The notes: generated from the sequence alone by a model not told the origin. A stretch of 64,000 nucleotides of DNA from Wansuia hejianensis (GCF_014337215.1 NZ_CP060635.1:3729501-3793500), one strand, 5' to 3'; counted from the first letter of the stretch, positions 17,712-26,407 are shown. Made by a program: numbers and translations.

Positions 17712-17978
17712 ATGGCTGTCGCATCGTTAGTTTTAGGTATTATCGCTATAGTCTTTGGGGCATTTGGAGTAATCTGGATTGGCCTGATCTGTGGTATTGT
17801 AGGAATAATTATGGGTGTTCTTGGCAAAGCGGATCCCGCGAAGGCGGGGATGGCTACGGCGGGTATGGTCTGTTCCATCATCGGAGCGGCTCTGTCTATT
17901 TTGTTCTATGTAGCCTGCTATGGATGTCTTGCCTGTGGCCAGGCAGCAGCGATTAATTCGTTGAATTCAATGTTTTAA
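17712..17978 (+). CDS. Small membrane protein, DUF4190-like
   Basis: 88 residues, two hydrophobic segments (about residues 3-36 and 48-72) separated by a KADPAKAG loop; two Cys pairs near the C-terminus (CYGCLACG). The pattern ASLVLGIIAIVFG...GIVGIIMGVLGK is typical of DUF4190 proteins of unknown function. The ATG at 17712 is preferred over a GTG six bases earlier because AAAGGAGG is better spaced. A terminator-like hairpin separates it from lgt. Confidence 0.7.
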   Translation: MAVASLVLGIIAIVFGAFGVIWIGLICGIVGIIMGVLGKADPAKAGMATAGMVCSIIGAALSILFYVACYGCLACGQAAAINSLNSMF

Positions 17979-18003
17979 CAGAGGGTGGACAATAAGACGA
18001 CAG

Positions 18004-18053
18004 ACGGGTATTGTAATTTGCCTGACGGCATAATTATGATGCCCGTTTTTTTA
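18004..18053 (+). terminator. Terminator between the DUF4190-like gene and lgt
   Basis: ACGGGTAT pairs with ATGCCCGT (one G-T pair) and is followed by TTTTTT. The lgt ribosome binding site AGGAG starts straight after, so it may partly reduce read-through. Confidence 0.6.
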
Positions 18054-18063
18054 GGAGAACACT

Positions 18064-18852
18064 ATGCGAGGATTTGTCTGGATGGGGAGGTTTATCCCCA
18101 TGTATGGCGTTATGATACTGATCGGCATTTTTGCGGCGGCGGGCGTTGCCTGGATGCTTGTAAAGCATTTTAAATATGATCCGAATCACCTCCTGCTGCT
18201 GATCGCATATGGATTTTTGGGAGGGATGGTGGGAGCAAAGCTGCTGTTCCTTCTGATCAGCTGGAATCAGATTGAATGGAGCAGCATCCTGGATCCGGAG
18301 TACCTGAAGCTGTTGATGTCAGGTGGCTTTGTGTTCTATGGAGGCCTGATTGGCGGGCTGGGAGCGGTATTTCTTGCCGGCAGGCTGCATAAGATCCACG
18401 TGCTTCCATATCTGGAAGCAGCGATCCCTTGCCTTCCTATCGCCCATGCGTTTGGGAGGATTGGCTGTCATTTTGCCAGCTGCTGCTATGGGTTTCCCTA
18501 TAACGGGCCGTTTCATGTGATCTATCACCAGTCGCCCTACGTTCCCACGTATGCGCCCCTGGAAACGCCGCTGTTTCCGGTTCAGATGCTGGAGGCGTTG
18601 ATTAATTTTGGAATCGCTGCTGTGTTGATCAGACGGACCTGGAAAAAGGGTTTGGATCTGCTGAATGTGTATATCTATCTGATGCTATACGGCATCAGCC
18701 GTTTTCTGCTGGAGTTTCTGAGGTACGATGACGCGGAGAGGGGCGGGCTGCTCTGGTTTTCAACCTCTCAGTGGATTAGTATGATCATGATTCTGGTGTC
18801 TGCGTTTCTGATGACCAGGAGCATGGTGAAGCAGAAGGAGAAAGGTCAGTAA
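18064..18852 (+). CDS. lgt: Prolipoprotein diacylglyceryl transferase-like protein
   Basis: 262 residues with about seven hydrophobic segments. Lgt transfers diacylglycerol to the lipobox Cys of pre-lipoproteins at the outer face of the membrane. The signature HAFGRIGCHFASCCYG holds the conserved His, Arg and Gly, and SGGFVFYGGLIGG matches the family's Gly-rich region. Length is normal. Its start has AGGAG. It sits five bases before the potassium-transporter gene, probably cotranscribed. It would process the sugar-binding lipoprotein at 46297, among others. Confidence 0.85.
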   Translation: MRGFVWMGRFIPMYGVMILIGIFAAAGVAWMLVKHFKYDPNHLLLLIAYGFLGGMVGAKLLFLLISWNQIEWSSILDPEYLKLLMSGGFVFYGGLIGGLGAVFLAGRLHKIHVLPYLEAAIPCLPIAHAFGRIGCHFASCCYGFPYNGPFHVIYHQSPYVPTYAPLETPLFPVQMLEALINFGIAAVLIRRTWKKGLDLLNVYIYLMLYGISRFLLEFLRYDDAERGGLLWFSTSQWISMIMILVSAFLMTRSMVKQKEKGQ

Positions 18853-18857
18853 TAGAA

Positions 18858-20231
18858 ATGGAGAAAATAAAAGAGTTTTTTTCTAAAATATTTTCCGGGC
18901 TGCATCGAGCATCGCCCATGAAGATCATACTGGCAGGATATTGCCTGATTATTTTGCTGGGGTCGTTGCTGCTGTGGCTGCCTGTAGCTACAAGGGCAGG
19001 AGAATCGGTTCCGTTTTCAGATGCATTTTTCACAGCCACCTCTGCTACCTGTGTGACGGGACTGGTGCGATTTGATACGTATACCTGCTGGTCTGGTTTC
19101 GGACAAGTGATTATCCTGTGTCTGATACAGATCGGAGGCGTTGGATTTATGACGCTGGCCATCACGGCCATGGCTGCGGCGGGAAGGAAGATTGGGCTGC
19201 AGTCCCGGATGCTGATGCAGAATTCCATTTCCGCCCCTCATCTGGGGGGCATTGTACGAATCACCAGATTTATACTGCTGGGCACCCTTCTCGTGGAAGG
19301 GATAGGAGTGATCCTGCTGGGATTTTATTTTATTCCCCGTCTGGGTTTCGGAGAAGGGCTGTGGTATTCTGTCTTTCATGCGATATCCGCCTTCTGCAAT
19401 GCCGGATTTGACCTGTTTGGCCAGTTTTCGCCGGGTTCATCGCTGACCACGGTTGGCGGCAACTGGTATGTGAATATGATTATTATGGTTCTGATTGTGG
19501 TGGGCGGTCTGGGCTTCCTGGTATGGAAGGACTTGTTGGATCACAGATTTTCCTTCAGCAAGCTGAGGCTTCACAGTAAAATTGTGCTGATCACCACGGG
19601 AGTGTTGATCCTGGGCGGCGCGGCCTGCCTGTTCTGGCTGGAGTCGGGGAACCCGTCTTTCGAAGCGATGGGGGGAAGTGAGAAAGTGCTGACCAGCCTG
19701 TTTCAGTCGGTGACCTCCAGGACGGCCGGTTTTAATTCCGTAAACCTGTCAACTATGACTCAGGCGAGCCAGTTTGTGATGATTATTCTGATGCTGATCG
19801 GCGGCTCCACCGGCTCCACGGCGGGGGGAATTAAGACCACGACTGCCGCGGTACAGCTATTGAGTATCCGGACGATCTTCCGGGGGCGGAAATCCGTGGA
19901 AGCGTATCACCGCTCCATTGAGGATGCGGTAGTCCGGACTGCTTCCTGCATCACATGCCTGTATCTGCTGCTGTCTGTCGGGGTGGGACTGGTAATTTCT
20001 CACTTGGAAGCGATTCCGTTCCTGACGTCTCTGTATGAGAGTGTTTCTGCGATAGCGACGGTTGGCCTGACGCTGGGAATCACCGCTCAACTGGGGTTTG
20101 TCTCTAAAATATTGCTAGCTCTGCTGATGATCTTCGGAAGAGCCGGTTCGCTGACGATTTTACTGGCGTTCACTTCTGATAAGAAAAAGATAGCCGCCCG
20201 CTATCCCGTTGAAAAAGTGACAGTGGGCTGA
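18858..20231 (+). CDS. trkH: Trk-family potassium uptake protein, membrane subunit (TrkH/KtrB)
   Basis: 457 residues, about eight to ten membrane segments. Four P-loops typical of this family are visible: SATCVTGL, SAFCNAGF, TSRTAGF and SAIATVGL, each with the filter Gly. It forms the K+ (or Na+-coupled) channel-like subunit in the membrane. The next gene encodes its cytoplasmic NAD/nucleotide-binding regulator, giving a complete uptake system. Confidence 0.93.
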   Translation: MEKIKEFFSKIFSGLHRASPMKIILAGYCLIILLGSLLLWLPVATRAGESVPFSDAFFTATSATCVTGLVRFDTYTCWSGFGQVIILCLIQIGGVGFMTLAITAMAAAGRKIGLQSRMLMQNSISAPHLGGIVRITRFILLGTLLVEGIGVILLGFYFIPRLGFGEGLWYSVFHAISAFCNAGFDLFGQFSPGSSLTTVGGNWYVNMIIMVLIVVGGLGFLVWKDLLDHRFSFSKLRLHSKIVLITTGVLILGGAACLFWLESGNPSFEAMGGSEKVLTSLFQSVTSRTAGFNSVNLSTMTQASQFVMIILMLIGGSTGSTAGGIKTTTAAVQLLSIRTIFRGRKSVEAYHRSIEDAVVRTASCITCLYLLLSVGVGLVISHLEAIPFLTSLYESVSAIATVGLTLGITAQLGFVSKILLALLMIFGRAGSLTILLAFTSDKKKIAARYPVEKVTVG

Positions 20232-20242
20232 AAGGAGAAGAG

Positions 20243-20887
20243 ATGAAATCCATATTGATTATAGGCCTCGGCCGTTTTGGCCGTCATATGGCACAGAAAT
20301 TTATTGAGGAGGGGAACAGCGTGCTGGCGGTGGAAGCGTCTGAGGAACGTGCGAATGCCGCCGTATCGCTGGTGCCCAACATCGAGATCGCAGATGCGAC
20401 AGATGATACAGTAATAGAATCTCTGGGAATCAATAACTTTGACATTTGCGTAGTTGCCATCGGAGATAACTTCCAGGCCGCTTTGGAAATCACGGTTCTG
20501 CTGAAGGACTTTGGAGGCAAGTTCATCATTGCCAGGGCCAGCCGGGATGTTCACAGGAAGCTTCTTCTTCGGAACGGAGCAGATTATGTGGTGTATGCAG
20601 AACGGGATATGGCGGAACGTCTGGCGATGAAATTCGGAGCTAAGAATATTTTTGATTATATCGAACTGAACAAGGAGATCGGGATATATGAAATTGCCAC
20701 ACCGGAGAACTGGTACGGTAAAACGATTCTGGAAAAATCCGTCCGTTCCAATTACAATGTGACAATCCTGGCCACCAAAAAGGAAGAACGCATCTATCCT
20801 CTGATGGAACCGGAACACGTATTTGTACCGGACGAAAGCCTGCTCGTGATGGGAAGCGCGGAGGCCGTGCACAAGCTGACAAGATAA
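20243..20887 (+). CDS. trkA: Trk/Ktr potassium uptake regulator (TrkA/KtrA)
   Basis: 214 residues. The N-terminal RCK domain shows a Rossmann motif LIIGLGRFGRHMA, an acidic residue after strand two (AVEAS) and ADATDD. The C-terminal RCK_C domain follows (about 140-214). A single RCK unit is typical of KtrA-like proteins in Firmicutes. It binds nucleotides and gates the membrane subunit. AAAGGAG precedes the ATG 11 bases after trkH. Confidence 0.93.
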   Translation: MKSILIIGLGRFGRHMAQKFIEEGNSVLAVEASEERANAAVSLVPNIEIADATDDTVIESLGINNFDICVVAIGDNFQAALEITVLLKDFGGKFIIARASRDVHRKLLLRNGADYVVYAERDMAERLAMKFGAKNIFDYIELNKEIGIYEIATPENWYGKTILEKSVRSNYNVTILATKKEERIYPLMEPEHVFVPDESLLVMGSAEAVHKLTR

Positions 20888-20905
20888 CCGCTGCCTGCGG
20901 GAATG

Positions 20906-20973
20906 AAAAGGGCTGCCCGTAAAACGTTATTTAGAGATATTCTGAAATAACGTTTTACGGGCAGTCCTTTTAT
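20906..20973. terminator. Bidirectional terminator between trkA and the HAD phosphatase gene
   Basis: GGGCTGCCCGTAAAACGTTA and its complement (22 or more paired bases) around a loop of about 12 bases, with AAAA before and TTTT after. It serves the convergent genes; the stop codon of the HAD gene overlaps its T-run. Confidence 0.88.
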
Positions 20974-21587
20974 ATGCCCAGCAGACTGTCCAGCTGAGTT
21001 TTGGCCTCCTCAAAGCCGGTGAAATGTATGGCATACATACCCAGCTCTCTGGCTTTCTCAATATTGGGCAGGTTATCGTCCAGAAACACGGCCCGGCTGG
21101 GGTTGATCTGGTACTGACGGAAGAGGCAGCGGTAGATTTCCCCGTCCGGCTTGATGCTGTGGCACTGCCAGGAAAACACCACACCGTCCAGAAGAGGTAG
21201 AAATTTCATCTTTTCCACTGTCCGTTCATACAGGTGCCTGGAATAGTTAGAAAGGGCATAAACCCGGAACCCGGCATCCTTAAGCCCCCGTACCCAGGGA
21301 ACCGCATAGGGGAACAGCGTAATAGTTCTTCCCGAACGGTCATATAGCTTGCGTATCTCCTCCTCAAGATCCGGAGCCTTCCGGATAAACCGGCCGAGAA
21401 TTTCTTCTTCAGAATAGATCCCCAGGTCATCAGCCTCCCAGTCCGGATTCTTAAACATAATTGGATAGATCCGCCTTTGCAGCTCAACATCCGGAACTTC
21501 CTGTTCCACATAACGCGCCGGATCAAAATCCACCAAAACCCGCCCAATATCAAAGATAACCGTATCAATCCCCGGCGTTGTCATCAT
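20970..21587 (-). CDS. HAD-family hydrolase (phosphatase)
   Basis: About 205 residues from the ATG at 21585-21587. Motif I is FDIGRVLVDFD, where the second Asp is replaced by Gly (DxG rather than DxD); motif II is ALSNYS; motif III Lys lies in HSIKPDGEIY; motif IV is FLDDNLPN. It resembles YihX/epoxide-hydrolase-N-terminal-type HAD proteins. The substrate is unknown. I chose the start because AAAGGA is about 10 bases upstream; two longer starts lie inside the previous gene. It overlaps the 3' end of the small membrane-protein gene, suggesting translational coupling. Confidence 0.83.
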   Translation of the reverse strand: MMTTPGIDTVIFDIGRVLVDFDPARYVEQEVPDVELQRRIYPIMFKNPDWEADDLGIYSEEEILGRFIRKAPDLEEEIRKLYDRSGRTITLFPYAVPWVRGLKDAGFRVYALSNYSRHLYERTVEKMKFLPLLDGVVFSWQCHSIKPDGEIYRCLFRQYQINPSRAVFLDDNLPNIEKARELGMYAIHFTGFEEAKTQLDSLLGI

Positions 21588-21831
21588 CGGCAAAATCATC
21601 CTTTCTTTTCTCTTCTTCCTCATGGAGCTTTTGATTCTTATCCTTCAGATGCTTGGTGACCAAAGTCATTGCATACAGCAAGACCGGAACAGCAATCGTA
21701 CAATAGACAGACCCCATTAAAAGCCCCCTGGCCATCGGGCTGTCTATCACGGCAAAAACCAGAGTAGAGCCATACATGGCAACGAGAAGAATAACGCCCA
21801 GAAGGGCAAGAACACGTTTCGCTTTTTTCAT
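21565..21831 (-). CDS. Small two-helix membrane protein, unknown function
   Basis: 88 residues: a basic N-terminus (MKKAKR), a hydrophobic segment at about 7-28, a second at about 34-58, then a highly charged tail (HEEEEKRKDDFADDD). GGAGT lies before the ATG. It overlaps the HAD gene by about 20 bases. I do not recognise the family. Confidence 0.65.
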   Translation of the reverse strand: MKKAKRVLALLGVILLVAMYGSTLVFAVIDSPMARGLLMGSVYCTIAVPVLLYAMTLVTKHLKDKNQKLHEEEEKRKDDFADDDNAGD

Positions 21832-21898
21832 TTTGGTAACTCCTTATCCTAAGATTAAACTCATTATAATCAAAAAACCAGCGAAATACAAGTTTTGG

Positions 21899-22143
21899 TT
21901 TTGTGGCGAGGGGGGGATGGATACCCGGATGAAAAGCAGCGGGAGAGCTCCCGCCGCTTTTCTGGCTGTTCCAGACGGTACAATGGCTCTCGCTAGAGGT
22001 GGGAACCCCGATGGTCACAGACGGTAGATTTCGGTATTCAATAAAGAAATACTGGCGCCGCCCCTGTTCCGCCCCGCCTCCTCCCACCCTTTCGTCCGGG
22101 TATCCAAACCGCTTCCCCTCCCGACTATTTGGAAGCAATTTTC
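21899..22143. repeat. Dispersed repeat with inverted ends, copy C
   Basis: Same ends as copies A and B (TTTTGTGGCGAGGGG at left; TTTCGTCCGGGTATCC and TTGGAAGCAATTTT at right) and the same core GACGGTACAATGGCTCTCGC. The internal hairpin is short (GCGGGAGAGCTCCCGC). The right end stops three bases before the -35 of the GntR operon promoter. Confidence 0.86.
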
Positions 22144-22145
22144 TA

Positions 22146-22174
22146 TTGACAAACTGTGTATGACTGTGTATAGT
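22146..22174 (+). promoter_or_regulatory. Promoter and probable operator of the GntR-ABC operon
   Basis: TTGACA (22146-22151), 17 bases, TATAGT (22169-22174). The region holds repeats of TGTGTAT and an imperfect palindrome CTGTGTATA...TATATACAG across the -10, the kind of site bound by YtrA-type GntR repressors. Confidence 0.65.
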
Positions 22175-22205
22175 GTGTATATACAGTTAACTGCGAGGTA
22201 TACCT

Positions 22206-22580
22206 ATGGATATTATAATTCACAACAGCAGTGAGGTCCCGATCTATGAACAGATCACCTCACAGATCAAACATCTCATTCTGGCCGGGGAGCTTGAGAG
22301 CGGGGAAGCGCTGCCTTCTCTCAGGCTTTTGGCCAAGAATCTGCGGATCAGTGTTATTACTACGAAAAGGGCTTACGAAGAGCTGGAACGGGAAGGCTAT
22401 GTGATGAGCGTTCCTGGCAAGGGGTGTTTTGTGGCAGGTAAGAGCCGGCAGCTTTTGCAGGAGGAGAAGCTTCGGCTGGTGGAGGAGAAGCTCGCCCAGG
22501 CGGTAGAGGTGGCGAAGAAGACGGAGATTACGCTGAATGAGATGACAGAGCTTCTGAAAACATTATATGAAGAGGATTAG
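22206..22580 (+). CDS. GntR-family regulator, YtrA type
   Basis: 124 residues: a winged helix-turn-helix (PIYEQITSQIKHLI, LPSLRLLAKNLRISVITTKRAYEELEREGYV) and a short helical tail without an effector-binding domain, which defines the YtrA subfamily. These usually repress the ABC transporter operon they head. It is followed after three bases by the ATPase gene. Confidence 0.9.
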   Translation: MDIIIHNSSEVPIYEQITSQIKHLILAGELESGEALPSLRLLAKNLRISVITTKRAYEELEREGYVMSVPGKGCFVAGKSRQLLQEEKLRLVEEKLAQAVEVAKKTEITLNEMTELLKTLYEED

Positions 22581-22583
22581 CAG

Positions 22584-23438
22584 ATGGAAAATCAGAATAT
22601 TTTGGAAGTGCATGGCCTGTGTAAGAAGTATAAAAAGTTTGCTCTTGAACAGGTTGACCTGGTGCTGCCCAAGGGATGTATTATGGGTTTTGTGGGAGAA
22701 AACGGAGCCGGTAAGACTACGACGCTGAAATGTATACTGGATATTGCCCACAGAGACAGCGGGTCCGTGGATATCTTTGGGCAGGACAGCCGGAAGGCGG
22801 ACATGGAAGACATCGGCGTTGTGTTTGTCGAGATGAATTATCAGCAGGATATTACGGGGAACAATATCAATACCATGTACAGGAACATATACCGGAATTG
22901 GCAGGAGGATACATTTTTTGGATATCTGGACCGGTTTGGCATTGACCGGAAGAAAGCTTATAAGACTGCCTCCCGCGGGATGCAGCTGAAGCTGCAGCTG
23001 GCGGTGGCGCTGTCCCACAGAGCCCGGCTGCTGCTGCTGGATGAGCCTACAAGCGGGCTGGACCCTGTAGTGCGTGATGAAATGCTGGAGATATTTCAGG
23101 ATTTTATTATGGATGAAGAGCACAGCATACTGTTTTCTACGCATATCACCAGTGATCTGGAGAAGATTGCGGACTATGTAGTGATGATTCACGAGGGAAG
23201 AGTGATATTCAGTGAGCAAAAGGATACGCTCCTGTACCAGTATGGGATCTGGAAGGGAAATGACAGCAGCCTTGCGAAGCTTCCGAAGAATGCGGTGCTG
23301 GCGGTCAGCCGTTCCGGATTCGGGGTGTCGGCTCTGGTGAACAGGGAAAAACTGGGACGGAATTTTGAGGCAGAACGGCCGTCGATTGACGAAATCATGC
23401 TGCATTTGATTAAGGGGGAACAGATATGGGCGGAATGA
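22584..23438 (+). CDS. ABC transporter ATP-binding protein
   Basis: 284 residues. Walker A GENGAGKTT and Walker B LLLLDEPTSGLDP are intact. The signature motif is atypical (SRGMQLKL where LSGGQ is usual), as in the YtrB/BcrA group. With the permease encoded next it probably forms an exporter for an antimicrobial or a cell-envelope compound. It overlaps the permease gene by 13 bases. Confidence 0.9.
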   Translation: MENQNILEVHGLCKKYKKFALEQVDLVLPKGCIMGFVGENGAGKTTTLKCILDIAHRDSGSVDIFGQDSRKADMEDIGVVFVEMNYQQDITGNNINTMYRNIYRNWQEDTFFGYLDRFGIDRKKAYKTASRGMQLKLQLAVALSHRARLLLLDEPTSGLDPVVRDEMLEIFQDFIMDEEHSILFSTHITSDLEKIADYVVMIHEGRVIFSEQKDTLLYQYGIWKGNDSSLAKLPKNAVLAVSRSGFGVSALVNREKLGRNFEAERPSIDEIMLHLIKGEQIWAE

Positions 23439-24049
23439 TTTTAAAGGATTTTATTTTCATGAAAAAACAGATAAAGTTTTATCTGCTGGTGATCGGAATT
23501 TACTGTGTCCTCTGCTTTTACTGGGATCAGCCTTCGTTGGTGGTCACGATGGCCTGCGTGCTCAGTATCATGTTCCCGGTCCAGATTTTCGGATGGGATG
23601 AATCCTGTAATTGGCAGATGATGGAGAGGATTCTGCCTGTTTCCAGCGGCAAGGTCGTCCTGGCGAGATATCTGTCTGCTTTTTTGATGAGCCTGGCCTC
23701 CATGGGGAGTGCGGTGCTGATTATGAATGTGGTTTATATGGTGAAAGGGCAGCCGCCTGCCGGGGATACCATGCTGTTTCATCTGATGGTCTGCGCGGCG
23801 GTGGTTTTAGTGGAGACAGTGATGATTCCGGTAATTTACAGGTTCGGAAGTGCCAACAGCCGGCTGATGCTGGTGCTCATTATAGGCGCGGTAGCGGCAA
23901 TCGTATACCTGTGCGGGAAGGTGACGGGGCCGTTGCCGGTGGGAGAACTGGCAGGCAGGCTTCCGTATCTGATTATAGGGGCGGCTGTGATCTGTCTGGC
24001 GCCTTCTTATCTGATATCAATTGCAGTCTACAGGAAAAAAGAGTATTAA
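23426..24049 (+). CDS. ABC-2 type permease subunit
   Basis: 207 residues with about six hydrophobic segments. It resembles the small ABC-2 permeases (YtrC/D-like or DUF3796-type) that partner GntR-ATPase operons. AGGGGGAAC upstream of the ATG lies inside the ATPase gene. The substrate is unknown. Confidence 0.8.
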   Translation: MGGMILKDFIFMKKQIKFYLLVIGIYCVLCFYWDQPSLVVTMACVLSIMFPVQIFGWDESCNWQMMERILPVSSGKVVLARYLSAFLMSLASMGSAVLIMNVVYMVKGQPPAGDTMLFHLMVCAAVVLVETVMIPVIYRFGSANSRLMLVLIIGAVAAIVYLCGKVTGPLPVGELAGRLPYLIIGAAVICLAPSYLISIAVYRKKEY

Positions 24050-24054
24050 ATCAT

Positions 24055-24939
24055 TCAGGCCAGCAGCATTTTTTCCAGCTCGCGGGCGGCGATATTAAGA
24101 GAGTGATCGGAGTGCTTCACGAGACAGATGAAGCGCTCCGGTATTTTTTCTTCCAGCTGTAATTGAATAATCTCTTCTTTTTGCAGAGCTTCTTCTGCAA
24201 AGGTTTCAGGCAGAAAACCGATGCCGAGATCATTTTTTACCATCGGAAGGATCTGATCTGCGGTTGCTGCCTCCATGTCCGGGGACAGTGTCAGACCGTG
24301 TTCCAGAAACAGGCGGTTGTAAAACTCATAGGTTTTTGTATCTTTTCCCAGGCATATCAGTGGGAACTGAATCAGGTCGCGGAGATGAAGCGGTTTGTCC
24401 TTCAGATGGATGAATGAAGGACCGCAGACCGGAATTTCCCGGAAGGGTTTCAGTTGTATTTCCTGGAAAGGGCGTTTGACGCCCGTGGGCCCGGTGACGA
24501 CTGCCAGGTCAACGGAGCCGTTTTTCAGAGCGGAGATCGCCTGAGGGGTAGAGTAGTTGGAGATTCGCAGCCGGATGCCCGGATGCGCCCGGTGAAACCG
24601 GTTCAAAACCCTGAATAACAGGCCGTGAAGGGCCGTTTCACTGGTGCCGATGGAGACAATACCCCGCTGGAGACTCCGGTCCATCGAGAGCTCCTCTTCC
24701 CCGGCTTTAATCTGTTCAAAAGCCACCGATATGTGAGCGTACAGCTTTTCGCCTTCCGGAGTGAGGCTTACGCCCCTGTTGGTTCGTATGAACAGTGTAC
24801 AGCCCAGGGCGGCTTCCAGGTTCTTGATGGAGCGCGTGATGTTGGGCTGGTTGTTCAGGAGAATGTTGGCAGCCTGTGTAAAGTTTTTGTATTTTGCAAC
24901 GTAATAAAAGATTCGGTAATAATCGTAGCTGATGATCAT
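24055..24939 (-). CDS. LysR-family transcriptional regulator
   Basis: 294 residues from the ATG at 24937-24939. The N-terminal helix-turn-helix (FYYVAKYKNFTQAANIL, QPNITRSIKNLEAALG, LFIRTNRGVSLTPEGE) and the LysR substrate-binding domain (GIVSIGTSETALHG onward) are complete. An upstream in-frame start adds 14 residues but has a poorer ribosome binding site. It diverges from a MATE transporter gene and may regulate it. It converges closely on the ABC permease gene. Confidence 0.92.
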   Translation of the reverse strand: MIISYDYYRIFYYVAKYKNFTQAANILLNNQPNITRSIKNLEAALGCTLFIRTNRGVSLTPEGEKLYAHISVAFEQIKAGEEELSMDRSLQRGIVSIGTSETALHGLLFRVLNRFHRAHPGIRLRISNYSTPQAISALKNGSVDLAVVTGPTGVKRPFQEIQLKPFREIPVCGPSFIHLKDKPLHLRDLIQFPLICLGKDTKTYEFYNRLFLEHGLTLSPDMEAATADQILPMVKNDLGIGFLPETFAEEALQKEEIIQLQLEEKIPERFICLVKHSDHSLNIAARELEKMLLA

Positions 24940-25065
24940 AGTGTCTCTTTCTATATAAATTTTATATAGTAATAATATCAATCATATATTATACATATTT
25001 CTGTTCCTGTATTATAATCTATTTGGTTAAATGAAGCAACAATAATTTCGGGAGAGGGAAGATAC

Positions 25066-26403
25066 ATGAATAAGGATTTGACGGTCGGTAAGCCGGGGAC
25101 AGTTCTCTGGAGGTTCTGTCTTCCACTGTTTGGAAGCATAATTTTTCAACAGCTGTATAACATAGCAGACAGCCTTGTGGCGGGTAAGTTTGTCGGAGAA
25201 AACGCACTGGCCGCTGTGGGAAACAGCTATGAAATCACTCTGATTTTTATTGCTTTTGCATTCGGATGTAATATCGGCTGCTCCGTGATAGTGTCACAGC
25301 TTTTCGGCGCGAAGAAATTCCGGGATATGAAGACAGCGGTCTATACGACCATCATCGCCAGCGGTGTTCTGTGCGCTGTGCTGATGGCAGGAGGCTGGCT
25401 TTTGGGAAGCACGCTCCTGCGCTTGATTAATACCCCGCTGAATGTCATGGCTGATTCAAAGCTGTATCTGGATATCTATATCCTGGGGCTTCCTTTCATG
25501 TTCTATTACAATGTGGCGACCGGGATTTTTTCAGCGCTGGGTGATTCTAAGACGCCCTTTATTTTTCTGGCCTGTTCATCGAGCGTCAACATAGGCATGG
25601 ATATCCTGTTTGTCACCGCTTTCCGGATGGGGGTTGCAGGCGTGGCATGGGCGACCTTCCTCTGTCAGGGCATCAGCTGTGTGCTGGCTGTCGCTTTCGT
25701 TCTCCGGCGCCTGGCAAAGATAGAGACAGAGGAGAAAGCGAAGGCATTTTCCTGGCAGCTGTTCGGCAAGATTACTGCGATCGCTGTTCCCAGCATCCTG
25801 CAGCAGAGCTTTATCTCAGTGGGAAATATTATTATACAAGGCGTAATCAACACGTTTGGCTCCAGCGTCATGGCTGGATATTCCGCAGCGGTTAAGCTGA
25901 ATAACCTGGTGGTGACATCATTCACAACCCTGGGCAACGGTATCTCTAATTATACAGCACAGAATATCGGAGCCAATAAGCTGCCGCGGGTGAAAGAGGG
26001 GTTCCGGGCGGGGCTGAAGCTGGTATGGATGCTGAGTATCCCGCTGGTGGCGGCCTATCTGATTGCGGGGCGTTATCTGATCTATCTGTTCCTGGAACAT
26101 CCCACCGGTATTGCCATGGATACGGCGCTTCTGTTCCTGCGGATCGTTGCCCCCTTCTATTTTGTAGTCTCTGCGAAGCTGGTATCCGATGGAATATTGC
26201 GCGGGGCCGGTATGATGAAGCAGTTTATGGCTGCTACATTTACAGATCTTGTGCTGCGGGTAGTTTTAGCGGTCACTCTGTCAAAAATTTTTGAAACACT
26301 GGGAATCTGGCTCGCATGGCCGATCGGCTGGTCTGTGGCTACCGCCCTGTCGGTCCTGTTTTACCGGAAAGGCCCCTGGAACAGCCGGGATTATCTGCGT
26401 TGA
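25066..26403 (+). CDS. MATE-family efflux transporter
   Basis: 445 residues, twelve predicted membrane segments in two halves. The N-terminus (GTVLWRFCLPLFGSIIFQQLYNIADSLVAGKFVG) is typical of the DinF/NorM-like clostridial branch. It exports drugs or metabolites using an ion gradient. TATAAT near 25013 and GGGAGAGGGAA before the ATG support expression from its own promoter, divergent from a LysR gene. Confidence 0.92.
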   Translation: MNKDLTVGKPGTVLWRFCLPLFGSIIFQQLYNIADSLVAGKFVGENALAAVGNSYEITLIFIAFAFGCNIGCSVIVSQLFGAKKFRDMKTAVYTTIIASGVLCAVLMAGGWLLGSTLLRLINTPLNVMADSKLYLDIYILGLPFMFYYNVATGIFSALGDSKTPFIFLACSSSVNIGMDILFVTAFRMGVAGVAWATFLCQGISCVLAVAFVLRRLAKIETEEKAKAFSWQLFGKITAIAVPSILQQSFISVGNIIIQGVINTFGSSVMAGYSAAVKLNNLVVTSFTTLGNGISNYTAQNIGANKLPRVKEGFRAGLKLVWMLSIPLVAAYLIAGRYLIYLFLEHPTGIAMDTALLFLRIVAPFYFVVSAKLVSDGILRGAGMMKQFMAATFTDLVLRVVLAVTLSKIFETLGIWLAWPIGWSVATALSVLFYRKGPWNSRDYLR

Positions 26404-26407
26404 GGCC

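Noticed and set aside
21638..22138. 166-codon minus-strand open frame covering repeat copy C
   Set aside because: Its sequence is the repeat read as protein; copies A and B are not open in the same frame throughout, so it is not a gene.
7775..22143. CRISPR array suggested by recurring palindromic blocks
   Set aside because: The three copies are kilobases apart, longer than CRISPR repeats, and have no regular spacers; no cas genes are present.
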